Origin: Macropodus opercularis
Taxonomy: Eukaryota; Chordata; Actinopteri; Anabantiformes; Osphronemidae
Direction of reading: 5' to 3'
Assembly (NCBI GenBank): GCA_030770545.1
Contig: JAUCMP010000034.1
Span: 1-64,000 of the forward strand
Length of the DNA: 64,000 nt
Below, piece after piece: positions 1-9,173 of the stretch. The position numbers and the translations under genes were made by a program. Each line of letters starts with the position of its first letter. Position 1 is the first letter of the stretch. The notes beneath the pieces were generated by a model that was not told the DNA's origin, searched no databases, and saw only the letters and a program-made list of their open reading frames with translations.

Positions 1-1140
1 GATGATGGTGATCAGAGTCAGGACAACTACGCAAAATGCTGGGATGAGCTGATAGATAAATAAAGTCCCTGAAGGAGCAGCAGCTATGGTCAAGCTTCTT
101 GAAAGACATCAAGAATGGTTTCAAGTTTCAGGCTCAGCACCACACGTCACTCTGCTCATAGCAGAAGAAAATGAGTCACATGACTTGGGAGTAGCTGGTG
201 AGTAGCTTCCTACTGATTGTCAATACATTCAAATTTCTTCTGATTGTTTTGTTAAAATTACCTGCAGACAAGCTGATGAAGTGATAAGTCAAATGTCACT
301 GACAGAAGAGCCTGAAGAGCAGTTAAAGCAGGTACCCTCACATGTGGTCAACACACAAAACAGATGTAGGATGAGTTAAATCTGCTGCTCCTCCACAGTT
401 TAAAGTTAAAGCAGGAATAAGATTAACACACTGAAAAAATCCACTTATAAAAGAAGCAATAGAAGGATTAATAGAAGCAGGAGTATTGATTAAAACAAGG
501 AGTAATCTTTCCCAAAAGAAAGCTAAACACCAGTGACTATAGGTTAGTGCATGATGTAAGAGCAACTAATCCAATAGTACAGGACAATTGATTCAGGCCA
601 TGCAGCTACCAAAAGAGTTAGAATATTAAAATGTCCTGCAAACCAGAGAAACGACTCTTGGAGAACAAAGGGCAATAATTTAGCAGACAAAAATAGACAG
701 AAGAGAGACTCTGGGTCCAAAGGAGCCTGTTAGAAAAGCTGCTCCTCACCTGCTCTGTGGAGAAGTAGTCAGGGACATTTTGTATTTGTACCTTTGTCAT
801 TGTAACCTTTTGCCATAAAGAAAATGCAAGAACCAGAGGACAGGTGTTGAGGAAACTACAGACCGAGTGGTGGTCACCTTACATTACACCAATGGTGGAC
901 AGAGAGCTGGCACGATGCCCACAGTGTCCTAAACATAATGTCAGGACAACATTTACCCGTCCAATAGCTCATGTTCCTGTTCCTGACGTCTGATGATGGA
1001 TTATGTGGACATGATGGACAGGGTGGGAGGAATAAATACCTGTTTGTAGTAGACTGGAGGCTCAGTAGATGGATGGAAGCTTGTCCAACAGCTAAAGCAG
1101 ACAACAAAGCAGCAGCAAGTTTTTGCGTATGCATTTAAAA
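1..1140 (+). pseudogene. Decayed endogenous retrovirus pol remnant, copy 1
   Basis: Conceptual translation in changing frames shows fragments that resemble a retroviral pol. There is a stretch upstream of and entering reverse transcriptase (about 60-560), then a jump to an integrase-like piece (about 890-1130). Stops and frameshifts are frequent, and the middle of the polymerase is absent. The same remnant, continuous with a gag-like remnant on its left, occurs at 28489-29670 and, further deleted, at 49200-49790. It cannot encode a working product. The assignment comes from general likeness to fish endogenous retroviruses and would need a database search to place in a genus. Confidence 0.6.
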
Positions 1141-2149
1141 ACGAATCATAGTTAATGTATAGTAGAGCAGTAGCTCTGTTCAGTTGTATATAATAGATTT
1201 AGTTTACTCTGTAAGGCAATAAAAAACAAAACTGAACTGAAGCCATACGAGAACTGAATGGATTTACCACTTCCTGATACATCTGGCGTCCACGTCGCCT
1301 GAACTGAAGTCTTGGTAGATGGTGATGTATGAGATACAGCCGAGTTCTGGACGTCCACACATGCCAACAGAGAAAAGGAGTTAATGCTTTCTGTTACCTG
1401 AACGTTTCCCACTTGTGTCTACGCATCAGGACGCAGGACTATGATGCTGTGCTGATGCTTTGTTACTGAGCTTCGGTGATGGTTGGGGGTAAAGGGGTGG
1501 GGGGCGAGGGGGCGTCCAGGCCTGGCCGTGAGCGGAGTCCCTAGGGGCAAAGGTGGAGGGTGAAGAGGGCTCTGACTGCTGGTCCAATGATTCTGGAGCC
1601 ACTTCTAACTAAAGCAGCACATGAAGAGGAAGGCGATCACACCGCTCCACAATCCTGCAGATGAGCCGTGGTTCTGTACTGGTCCTGAAAGCAGAGACAG
1701 GATGAAAGTGTCAGCGGCTGGAATGCTCATGAAACAACACATAGATATTAACCGAGGTTATGGAGCGAAAGGCAAAAGATGCTGCAACAGAGTCCAGCTG
1801 CTCAGAAAGTTCACTTTCAGGACTTTGTGTAAATGTCTCGAAGCACTAAATAAAGCCCCATCAGTAGCACGTGTCAGCATCAGGTGTAATGACCTTTAAC
1901 CTTCCCAGGCTGGCTGACAGTGAGTCCTGGTCTTCCTCTGGGCCTCCTCCCGCTGCTACCGACCTACATGGCACCGGCTCCTACTGAGAGAGATGAACCG
2001 CTCTTAGTCTGGCCCGTCGCCTAGGACCTGTTTGTCATGGGTTTAGCCCTGACAACACAGCTCCTAGGGTCACGCGGGCACACAAACTCCTCCACCGCGA
2101 TAAGGTGTCGGTTCAAGGAGGAGAAAAACTAGAACACAAACGTTAGTGA
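1141..2149. other. No clear gene; possible retroelement tail
   Basis: An open frame on the plus strand at 1621-1899 recurs in copies 2 and 3. In copy 2 it is broken by a 4-base deletion near 30204, which argues against coding. The stretch 1905-2130 is GC-richer than its surroundings and has the look of the 3' end of a dispersed element, but I cannot name a family. Confidence 0.4.
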
Positions 2150-2625
2150 GGTCAACTTAAAATCACATGAACAGTACATTGAAACAAGTACAACAAAAAC
2201 TGATACTTACCTTTAGTAACACATCAGCTGAACCTAACTTATCTTCACCTAACTTAAAACATTTAACTTAAGTAAACCTAACTCAATTTATCTTAACTTA
2301 TTAAATGTAAGTTAACTTAGCCTAACCTGTTACACAGAAACTTAATCTTTATTAACCCAACGATATATTTAACTTAACCTAACTTAACTTATCTTAACTT
2401 AACTTAACTTATCTTAACTTAACAAAATATGCATAAACTTTAACCTAACTAACACACAGAAACTTAACTCAACCTACTGTAACATAACTTAACTTAACTA
2501 AACATAAACTACTGTAACTTAACTCAACCTACTGTAACTTAACCTACTGTAACTTAACTTAACTAAACATAAACTACTTTAACTTAACTTAACCTACTGT
2601 AACTTAACTTAACTTTAGATAAAAC
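2150..2625. repeat. AACTTA-type low-complexity minisatellite, copy 1
   Basis: The tract is dominated by irregular repeats of the words AACTTA, TAACTT and CCTACTGTAACTTA. The same block is at 30650-31100 and 50640-51096, with small copy-number differences. It lies just downstream of the 3' end of the minus-strand acidic gene. Confidence 0.85.
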
Positions 2626-2773
2626 GAGTCCAGCGCCTCCTGGACATAAAGGATCTGGGACCAACCTCTTCACCACTAACCTCTAACCTGCTCCTCTCTG
2701 TTTCAGAGGGAGCATATTCTCTAGACCTTAGAGACACTGGTGGAAGTCTCCACGCTTCAACCTCCCAGGCTGA

Positions 2774-2826
2774 GACTTGCCTGACAGGACTCTGACTAAA
2801 CTAGTCAGAGTCCTGTCAGGCAAGTC
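2774..2826. repeat. Perfect 25-bp inverted repeat, copy 1 only
   Basis: Arms at 2774-2798 and 2802-2826 are exact reverse complements separated by three bases. Copies 2 and 3 have only one version of the sequence here (about 31257-31290 and 51257-51290). The extra 30 or so bases are therefore specific to copy 1. The hairpin lies directly 3' of the acidic gene's stop codon. Confidence 0.9.
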
Positions 2827-2834
2827 TGACTAAA

Positions 2835-3377
2835 CTAGTCAGAGTCGCTGTCATCAGTCCAGCTTGTGTGGTGAAGACCCGTCCAGTGCATCCAGGGTGT
2901 AGAGGATCTGAGGCCCGTCGAAGTCGACGGCTGAGGTTCCTCGAGGTCGTCCTCAGCATCCACACGCTGCCTCTTACCTGCTGTACTTACCTGCTCCAGG
3001 TCGCTCTCTTCCCTGCTCCTCTTCGTCGCAGACCGAAGTCCTGACGTCGAGGGAGCAGAGAGAGGAGACCTGGGTGGGACCAGAGGAGGAGGAGGAGGAA
3101 GAGGAGGACCAGCAGCAGCCACAGGAGGAACGGCCGGTTCCACACTTACCTCAGGAACCGGCCGTTCCTCCTGTTCCAGACCGGAGTCTGGTGGCAGCTG
3201 CTGGACAAGGGGAGGGGGGCGCAGGTCGTCCTCGTCTTCGGTCATGGAACCATAACCAGAATCGGAGTCGTCCCAGCCCACTACGTCCTCCCACACGTCC
3301 TCATCGTCATCGTCTTCCCACTCGCTGTCGGTTTCCTCTGCGCGGTCGTCCAGGTCGTTGAGGAACAGCTCGTCCAT
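2835..3377 (-). CDS. Acidic, proline-rich nuclear-type protein, copy 1 (unknown family)
   Basis: I do not recognise this 180-residue protein. It has an acidic start (residues 1-40, with a D/E run at 21-27), a DSGYGS motif at 39-44 resembling a beta-TrCP phosphodegron, a proline-rich centre (about 72-108), basic clusters KR at 119-120 and KRQR at 135-138 that form a bipartite nuclear signal, and an acidic tail ending in DDSDSD. The start is the ATG at 3377, because a pyrimidine tract and AG acceptor end at 3379, directly before it. An in-frame ATG at 3464 would add a hydrophobic stretch and cannot be excluded. Copies at 31283-31828 and 51282-51830 keep the frame although the D/E and proline tracts differ in length. 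Consensus splice donors occur inside the frame at E76 and Q129, so shorter spliced forms are possible. The promoter is at 4477-4540. The predicted nuclear regulatory role is inference. Confidence 0.6.
   Translation of the reverse strand: MDELFLNDLDDRAEETDSEWEDDDDEDVWEDVVGWDDSDSGYGSMTEDEDDLRPPPLVQQLPPDSGLEQEERPVPEVSVEPAVPPVAAAGPPLPPPPPLVPPRSPLSAPSTSGLRSATKRSREESDLEQVSTAGKRQRVDAEDDLEEPQPSTSTGLRSSTPWMHWTGLHHTSWTDDSDSD
3122..3173 (-). other. RNA hairpin with splice donor in loop
   Basis: Arms 3122-3141 and 3154-3173 are perfect 20-bp reverse complements with a 12-base loop. Read on the gene's strand, the loop contains GAGGTAAGT, a consensus 5' splice site. Copy 2 has one mismatch in the stem (near 31579) and copy 3 is perfect (near 51567-51618). 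The hairpin sits inside the acidic protein's coding frame at residues about 70-86. Confidence 0.85.
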
Positions 3378-3378
3378 C

Positions 3379-4278
3379 CTTAGAAAAGGACAAAGCACCA
3401 GAACACTTAGTACGGCAACAACTTCCCAGGACATCCTTTGTTGGTGACAGAGGAAAGCAGACATAAGTCAGTTACGGACGAAGTCACTGTAGGAGCCTGG
3501 TGCAACTGTTACTGCAAACATGTGTCAACAACACGGCCAGTTAACGTTCATCGTCATTTTGAGCCACAAGTAAAATATCAAGTCACAACTTTCACTATTG
3601 TCCATTGTTTTACCTTTCATGTCGAATTCACATTATGTTTATGAATTATTCACTAAGAACCAACTTGCTGTAAAATAACTTACTGCTAAATTGCATTTTT
3701 GCATATCATGCAAAACATATAATAATACTATTAATAATAATAATAATAACTCACATAAGTATCAACTCACGGTTTGTGTAGGAGACATGAAGCTCAAAAC
3801 TAATCAAACAATAAATCACGTGTTTCTCCTAAATCAATTAGTGTAAAGTTCATTGGGCTCGTTTGATTAAAGCTTTGTAACATTTAGACCAACTTTCCAT
3901 TCAAACCTTTCTGGTTTTCAGGAATCTCTAGTTTAGTGCATGTTTTCCAGTCACCACCAGAACTGATCAGCAGCACCAGTCCAGTCAGGGAGCGACCATA
4001 GAAAAGGGCCTGAGCGCGTGCTGGCGTCTCCGCGTCTCCATGGTGACCACGAAACGCATTTTAGGAATTTTTAAAACCCCAAATAACTTTTAAAATCTAC
4101 ACCTTAGCCAAATGATTCACATAATTAATACACACGTTCAAAGCCATGTTAGCGGTGAATAATAATAAAGCCATTAAACGTGTCTCCCGCTTCAGATGAG
4201 GAGATTCCTCTGCGTTTAAAGAGCTTCAATGGCTGCTGCTAATGGAGGCTAACAGACCAGAAGCAGGTCTTCGCTCAC
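3379..4278 (-). other. Putative intron 1 of the acidic gene
   Basis: On the minus strand this stretch begins with the donor CAG|GTGAGC after 4279 and ends with a pyrimidine tract and AAG acceptor at 3379, directly before the ATG. It contains a short AAT repeat (about 3718-3750). I see no other coding or RNA gene in it. Equivalent introns are in copies 2 and 3 with the same borders. Confidence 0.5.
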
Positions 4279-4450
4279 CTGCCAAGGGGACGTGGTTGTC
4301 GGTCACTCTCCGCTGCTCTGGGGCCTGGTCTCAGCAGATGCTCCGGTGGGTTTGAGTCCAGTAGATGAGTGGTCGCTTTCCAGGAGGTTGAGTTCAGTGC
4401 CCGAGTGCTGTCGTTAGCTGCTGCTAGCTTTAGCTTTAGCTTGTCCAGCA
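4279..4450 (-). other. Putative non-coding first exon of the acidic gene
   Basis: This lies about 27 bases downstream of the TATA box on the minus strand and ends at a strong splice donor (CAG|GTGAGC). It has no ATG on that strand, so it would be untranslated leader. The donor is conserved at 32756 (copy 2) and 52742 (copy 3). The start is only estimated from the TATA position. Confidence 0.45.
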
Positions 4451-4476
4451 GCCTGGTGGGAACCAGGCGTCTGCAG

Positions 4477-4540
4477 CCTTATATAGCCTGGCCTGGGTCG
4501 TCGCTCCGTTTCCATGGCAGCCACTGACGCACGTGCGTCA
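4477..4540 (-). promoter_or_regulatory. TATA promoter with palindromic E-box, copy 1
   Basis: On the minus strand, TATATAAGG lies at 4477-4485. Just upstream of it, at 4525-4540, is the perfect palindrome TGACGCACGTGCGTCA, which contains a CACGTG E-box flanked by CRE-like half sites. The arrangement points left, toward the acidic gene. The palindrome is unchanged in all four copies (4525, 8884, 33010, 52988), while flanking bases vary. Confidence 0.6.
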
Positions 4541-4797
4541 AGTGTGAGCTAATGTCTGCTGCTAATCGTCGTTTGTCGCTGTGTTTCATAAACGCTCCTT
4601 ACTGGCAAACGGTGAAACTGCAGCAAGTTGCTGTGGCGGTAACTCAGGCTGAAAACACACGAGTTGAAGTCATTGGTTCCGGTGAAAGTCAGTCCAGACA
4701 TAGCTGCTTCCTTCTGACCGCTGCTCGTGCTGGGCCTTCATCAACCACCAATGATTCAGGCTCTAGCATCAGCTGCACCCAGCAGTGCTGCTGTTAC

Positions 4798-4812
4798 AGC
4801 GCCCCCTGCTGG
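4798..4812 (-). promoter_or_regulatory. CTCF-like site, copy 1a
   Basis: The minus strand reads CCAGCAGGGGGCGCT, an exact match to the CTCF core consensus. It lies about 260 bp upstream of the acidic gene's palindrome. The same 15 bases occur at 9159, 33285 and 53261. Occupancy cannot be judged from sequence. Confidence 0.5.
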
Positions 4813-6889
4813 ATGGACTCACAGAGCCCCTCAGTCAGTGGAATGACTGGACGTGTGACAGTTATCTTCATTAGAATAATCGTAGTTTTATACAATAATC
4901 ACATATAATAATAATAATATTGGTATTATTTTGGTTTGTGCCTTACGTTCCCGTAGTTACTCTTCATGTCACACTGTTTATTATATAATGATGACATGAT
5001 TTTGATTCCTTGAAGCGCTTTAAACCACTTTAAACCATTTCCTTTGCAGTAGTAGTAGATCTGCTGCAAAGGAAGACGTCCAGTTACAGTGATTCAATTC
5101 TCAGACAATCTCACCTAGAAAGAAGCGTCACCAACATTTAGGCTTTTATTTCCAGGTAGTTACATCTGAGGACTTATATTCATCTGACAGATGAACATGT
5201 TGTAGAATCTAGACTTGACAGAAAAGCCTTCATTCATTCAAGCCTTCTTCTCTGGTGACCTCTTGACCTCACCAGGACTTTGCTTTCTTCTTTCCTGGTG
5301 CTTGCACATCAGCCTTTTCTTATTGTTTGCTTTAGGGGCTTCTCCCTTCAGTCTGGCCTGTTGTGGCTACATCACGCACGCTGATAATTTAACAGGTTTC
5401 CAGAAATGTGTCATTATTTAGCTCATTTGGTTTTGGGTTGTTGTTTTGTATCTAACAAAACTTGTGACGATAAGTTGGTCTCCTCAGCAGCTCCATGCTT
5501 GGAAACGTGTGCCTGATGTATCGGATCCTGATGTATTCATGTTTAATTATTTGGACCTTACTCTGTGTCTGACTGAATTCATCTTAGTTGGAACATCTCT
5601 GACAACAACAGAATTCGTCACAGGAATTTAATAAACATCAAGACAGAACAAAGTAACAATAAAATAATGAAATGTGCTCTATAAAATATCATCTCTCTGT
5701 TAATAAATGACCTGCTCAGTGACCATCACTGTATGTAATTCATATCTCTATGCAAACACTTTTTTGCAGTAGCTGCATTTAGCCTGTGACATCACCAGAC
5801 TTATGCTTTGTTTGCTTGTGATGCTTTTCCAGGTTTGCAACCTCCTGCAGTTGCTCGTTCTTTGAGAGGTCGCTGCCTTTAGATATTCATCATGGAAAGA
5901 ATCAGCAAAACCTGTCAATCACATGTTCCAGAACATTTATTCACATGAAACACGGGTGGGTTCAGACAGAACGTGCTCTCTTCTAAGTTCTGCATCAGAC
6001 TCATTATTCCATATAGACGTAGTGTCAGAGCTCGTCCAGCAGAGGGAGCTCTATGCTGCGGCTTCTGTTGAAGTGCGGTCGCTTCCTGTTGCACTACTTC
6101 CACACATGACATGAGGAAGCTGTGTTCGCTCATCTTTCAGGTGAAACTAGTCTCTTTCCAGGTGTGAGCTCGTCATGTCCATCAGTAGTTACGTCCATGT
6201 TTTATTCAACGTGCTGTAGACTCCCAGTAATGTGTTTTAAACGGCTTCTGTTGGTTCGTAGCATGGTGCTAACGGCATTAGCCTGCTATGCTAACCTGTA
6301 CAGTAGCAGCAGCATTAGCCGCCATAGCCGCTTATGCTGTTAGCTCAGTAATGTGACGTAGTTGTGACGTGGTCTACGTTAAGGGCGGAAGGGTCAACAT
6401 TCCAGCGAGGACGATGTAAAAACATAAACACGTTCAAAATAATTTTCATCTAAAGGATCTAAATGAATAATTTTAGCACTTAACAGCAGATAATTGACCA
6501 GCACAACTTCACTACATTTAGGAGAGGATCCCGCTCTTTGTCTTTGTGTTTCACTGTGACCTGCTGTGACATTTAGCAACGATTAGAAATATCTATGTTG
6601 TTGTTTTTTCATGTCAACATCAGATCTTTTAACTCAAACCAACTTCCTATACTTAAATTATGTTTTTTATGCAGCCATTTTTCCTGAATCTGTCTATAAA
6701 ACGTGAGCTTTTCTCCTGGAAACCTAACCACACTGTTGTTCCTGGAAATGGGTCTTTTTTCAAGCAGAGCAAGTTCTGATCCAGGCAGCAGCAGGACTCT
6801 GAAGCCAACACAGCACACAGAGAAAATAACACGTCTCACTGGGTTGAAGTTCAAGTTCACCTTCACAGACTGGTTGGAGCTTTGAACTC
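4813..6889. other. Non-coding stretch with conserved short motifs
   Basis: I see no supported gene. There is an 11-bp stem (TTCCTTTGCAG at 5039-5049 paired with 5064-5074). Two CRE-like half sites TGACGTA and TGACGTGG lie at 6354-6372. Both are conserved where the block is present, and the CRE pair is lost from copy 3 because the LTR element replaces it. Short open frames here shift between copies and are not credible. Confidence 0.5.
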
Positions 6890-8470
6890 ATGGTGCAGGT
6901 GATGGAAACAGCTGAGGAAACAGCAGAGCACAGGACAGAGGAACAAACACGAGCGACCTCTTTTCCAGGTAGGAGGCAGAACGTAATATTTGACATGACC
7001 AAAAGAGAAAAACTCAAAGAGGCTGTTTCACATAGGAGATAAAAGCTGGGGAGCCGTTGCACATCCCAGCAAAATGTGTCCTGTCAGGATTGTATATGTT
7101 TTTTTCTGATCTGCAGATGATGAGCATAGAGCAGCCACTGAAAAATACTGAGAAGTACAAGGGTGAGCTCTGCTTCCTGCAGGCGTCCTACACCAGGAAG
7201 AGAAGCTCAGAGACAAGGCAGAGCTGCTGGTGGTTCAGCTGTTTGACCTCCAGCACAGAGGTACAGATCGGCCTGAAGAACCTGGCTGAGGACAGCACCA
7301 GAGAGGGACGAAGAAGAACAAGAGCAGGAAGAAGAGGAGGAGAGATATGACTCAGAGAGAGAGGAGAGCCAGCAACACAGCAGGCAGTCAAATGCTGCTC
7401 AGTATGTCCAGATGTGCAGATGGCAAAGGTACCAGCTCGTGTTTTAGAAACATAACCATAAGCAACACAGCAACTTGTGTCTAGTGTTGTGACTTCATTG
7501 ATAAAACTATTAGTTGCTATGTAGTATGTTCATTGCAATATTAACATACCGTCAGACAAACATAGTGCACACATGAAAAATTAAGTCCTACTAATAAATT
7601 GCCTGTTTTATTATATTTTGTATTTTATTATAACATAACACATAACAGGTCAGCACCACACAGGCAGACGCAGGGACACAGCTTCTCCTGTCCAGTATAA
7701 CTCTGCAGAACCCAACAGAATCTGCTGCAGCTACAGCAGCTACAGTGATGCTTGTATTGGTTGTGCTTTGTTTTTGTGCGACCGTTAACCCTGTGTTAGT
7801 TTAGTATTGCAACACAATAGGATCCAAAGTTGGCTAAGTAGCAAATGTGAGCAGGAACCTTTGGGGAGATGTGGTGACGCACTTTGTTTGAGCCAGTTAA
7901 AATGTTCACTTTCTCTCTCCTCCTTTTTTAGGGAGAGATAATTGGTTCCACATCTAGGTGGTACATGAGTTAACCATCAGTAACCATCAACGGACTCTCC
8001 TCAGTCAGTTGATAATGACATTTAATAAAAGTCAAAATTCAGTCAGGTGTGACACTATAATAGCAAAATGCCATCAATGAAGTGATCCTGGAAAATCTTA
8101 GTCCTAATGAATTTATCCTTGTGTTATTAAGTCAGTGACATTTGTTTATAATGTTGGTTTTCACATAACAGAAAGGAACGTGAGGACCATGATTTCACAA
8201 CCACTGCAGAACTGAGCTGTGCAGAGGAACAGCCACTAAAGACTCCAGAAAAGAGGAAGCCAAGGAAGACGACCTCCTCAGACGACCAAACGGGTCGGTA
8301 TTGACGTCCTACTGCAGGCGCTGATTAGACAGACGTTACTCTGTGTCCTCCCTCTGTTTAGTATGTATGTTGACTGATGAATCGTGTCTCTCCCACTGTG
8401 CTGGTCAAGGCCGCCCCTCGTAGAACAAGGGTGTTAATGCTGATCAGAGCCCTCGTGCTGGTGGACAGCT
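6890..8470 (+). pseudogene. Decayed acidic/coiled-coil-type multi-exon gene, left member
   Basis: Exon-like pieces follow one another: 6890-6968 (starts with ATG, ends CAG|GTAGG), 7117-7260 (after a CTGCAG acceptor), a glutamate-rich piece ending at 7428 (CAAAG|GTACC) and a lysine/serine-rich piece at 8172-8293. The last two join in frame (phase matches) and a further piece at about 8410 would end the protein soon after. However, the second piece has a frameshift relative to its best frame (the heptad-rich frame around 7200-7260), and the intron before the third piece is missing here. The four members in this window carry different lesions. I do not recognise the family. Confidence 0.35.
7429..8171. 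other. Intron-like sequence; part unique to copy 1
   Basis: The sequence is AT-rich and has no supported gene. From 7777 to 8534 there is no match elsewhere in the window. This segment was therefore lost from the other blocks or gained here, and it holds the two last exon-like pieces of the decayed coiled-coil-type gene. Confidence 0.55.
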
Positions 8471-8835
8471 GGTGAGAAGTCATCTACTGGCTCCGGGACC
8501 TTCCTGCAGTGGCTCACATGGATCCACGTCGCGAGGAGATTCCTCTGCGTTTAAAGAGCGTCAATGGCTGCTGCTAATGGAGGCTAACAGACCAGCAGCA
8601 GGTCTTCGCTCACCTGCCAAGGGGACGTGGTTGTCGGTCACTCGCCGCTGCTCTGGGGCCTGGTCTCAGCAGATGCTCCGGTGGGTTTGAGTCCAGTAGA
8701 TGAGTGGTCGCTTTCCAAGAGGTTGAGATCAGTGTCCGAGCGCTTTCGTTAGCTGCTGTTAGCTTTAGCTTTAGCTTTGCCAAAGTTCAGTGTAGGTCAG
8801 CGTCCAGCAGCCTGATGGGAACCAGGCGTCTGCAG

Positions 8836-8899
8836 GCTTATATAACCTGGCCTGGGTCGTCGCTCCGTTTCCATGGCAGCCACTGACGCACGTGCGTCA
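8836..8899 (-). promoter_or_regulatory. Orphan copy of the TATA/E-box promoter
   Basis: TATATAAGC on the minus strand (8836-8844) and the same 16-bp palindrome (8884-8899) are kept. The sequence to the left is the unique 7777-8534 segment rather than the acidic gene. A transcript starting here would run into the coiled-coil-type exons in antisense. Confidence 0.45.
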
Positions 8900-9158
8900 G
8901 GTGTGACCTAATGTCTGCTGCTAATTGTCGTTTGCGTCGCTGTGTTTTATAAACACTCGTTACTAGCAAACGGTGAAACTGCAGCTAGTTGCTGTGGCGG
9001 TAACTCAGGCTGGAAACACACGAGTTGAAGTCATTGGTTCCGGTGAAAGTCAGTCCAGGCGTAGCTGCTTCCTTCTGACCGCTGCTCGTGCTGGGCCTTC
9101 ATCGGCCACCAATGATTCAGGCTCCAGCATCAGCTGCACCCAGCAGTGCTGCTGTTAC

Positions 9159-9173
9159 AGCGCCCCCTGCTGG
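9159..9173 (-). promoter_or_regulatory. CTCF-like site, copy 1b
   Basis: The motif is the exact 15-base CTCF-type core, in the same orientation as the other three and at the same distance from the palindrome. Confidence 0.5.

Larger units (their letters stand above)
4198..7776. repeat. Internal duplication in copy 1, left member
   Basis: From GAGGAGATTCC at 4198 the sequence matches 8535 onward, with indels, until about 7776 (equivalent to about 12655). Members differ by several larger indels; for example, the stretch 5160-5400 is missing from the right member. In copy 2 a single block occupies this place. Confidence 0.88.

Noticed and set aside
1621..1899. Plus-strand open frame repeated in three copies
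   Set aside because: Copy 2 has a 4-base deletion in the middle, there is no splice or promoter support, and the composition is not protein-like.
3074..3361. Plus-strand glutamate/arginine-rich open frame over the acidic gene
   Set aside because: It is the antisense shadow of the acidic and proline codons of the minus-strand gene.
4552..4908. Open frame of about 110 codons seen in four blocks
   Set aside because: Its length and ends change between copies, its start lies beside the promoter palindrome, and it has no recognisable domain. The CTCF-like site explains the conserved part better.
5915..6343. Short overlapping open frames on both strands, repeated in four blocks
   Set aside because: Repetition follows from the duplication, and both strands are open, which is not evidence for coding.
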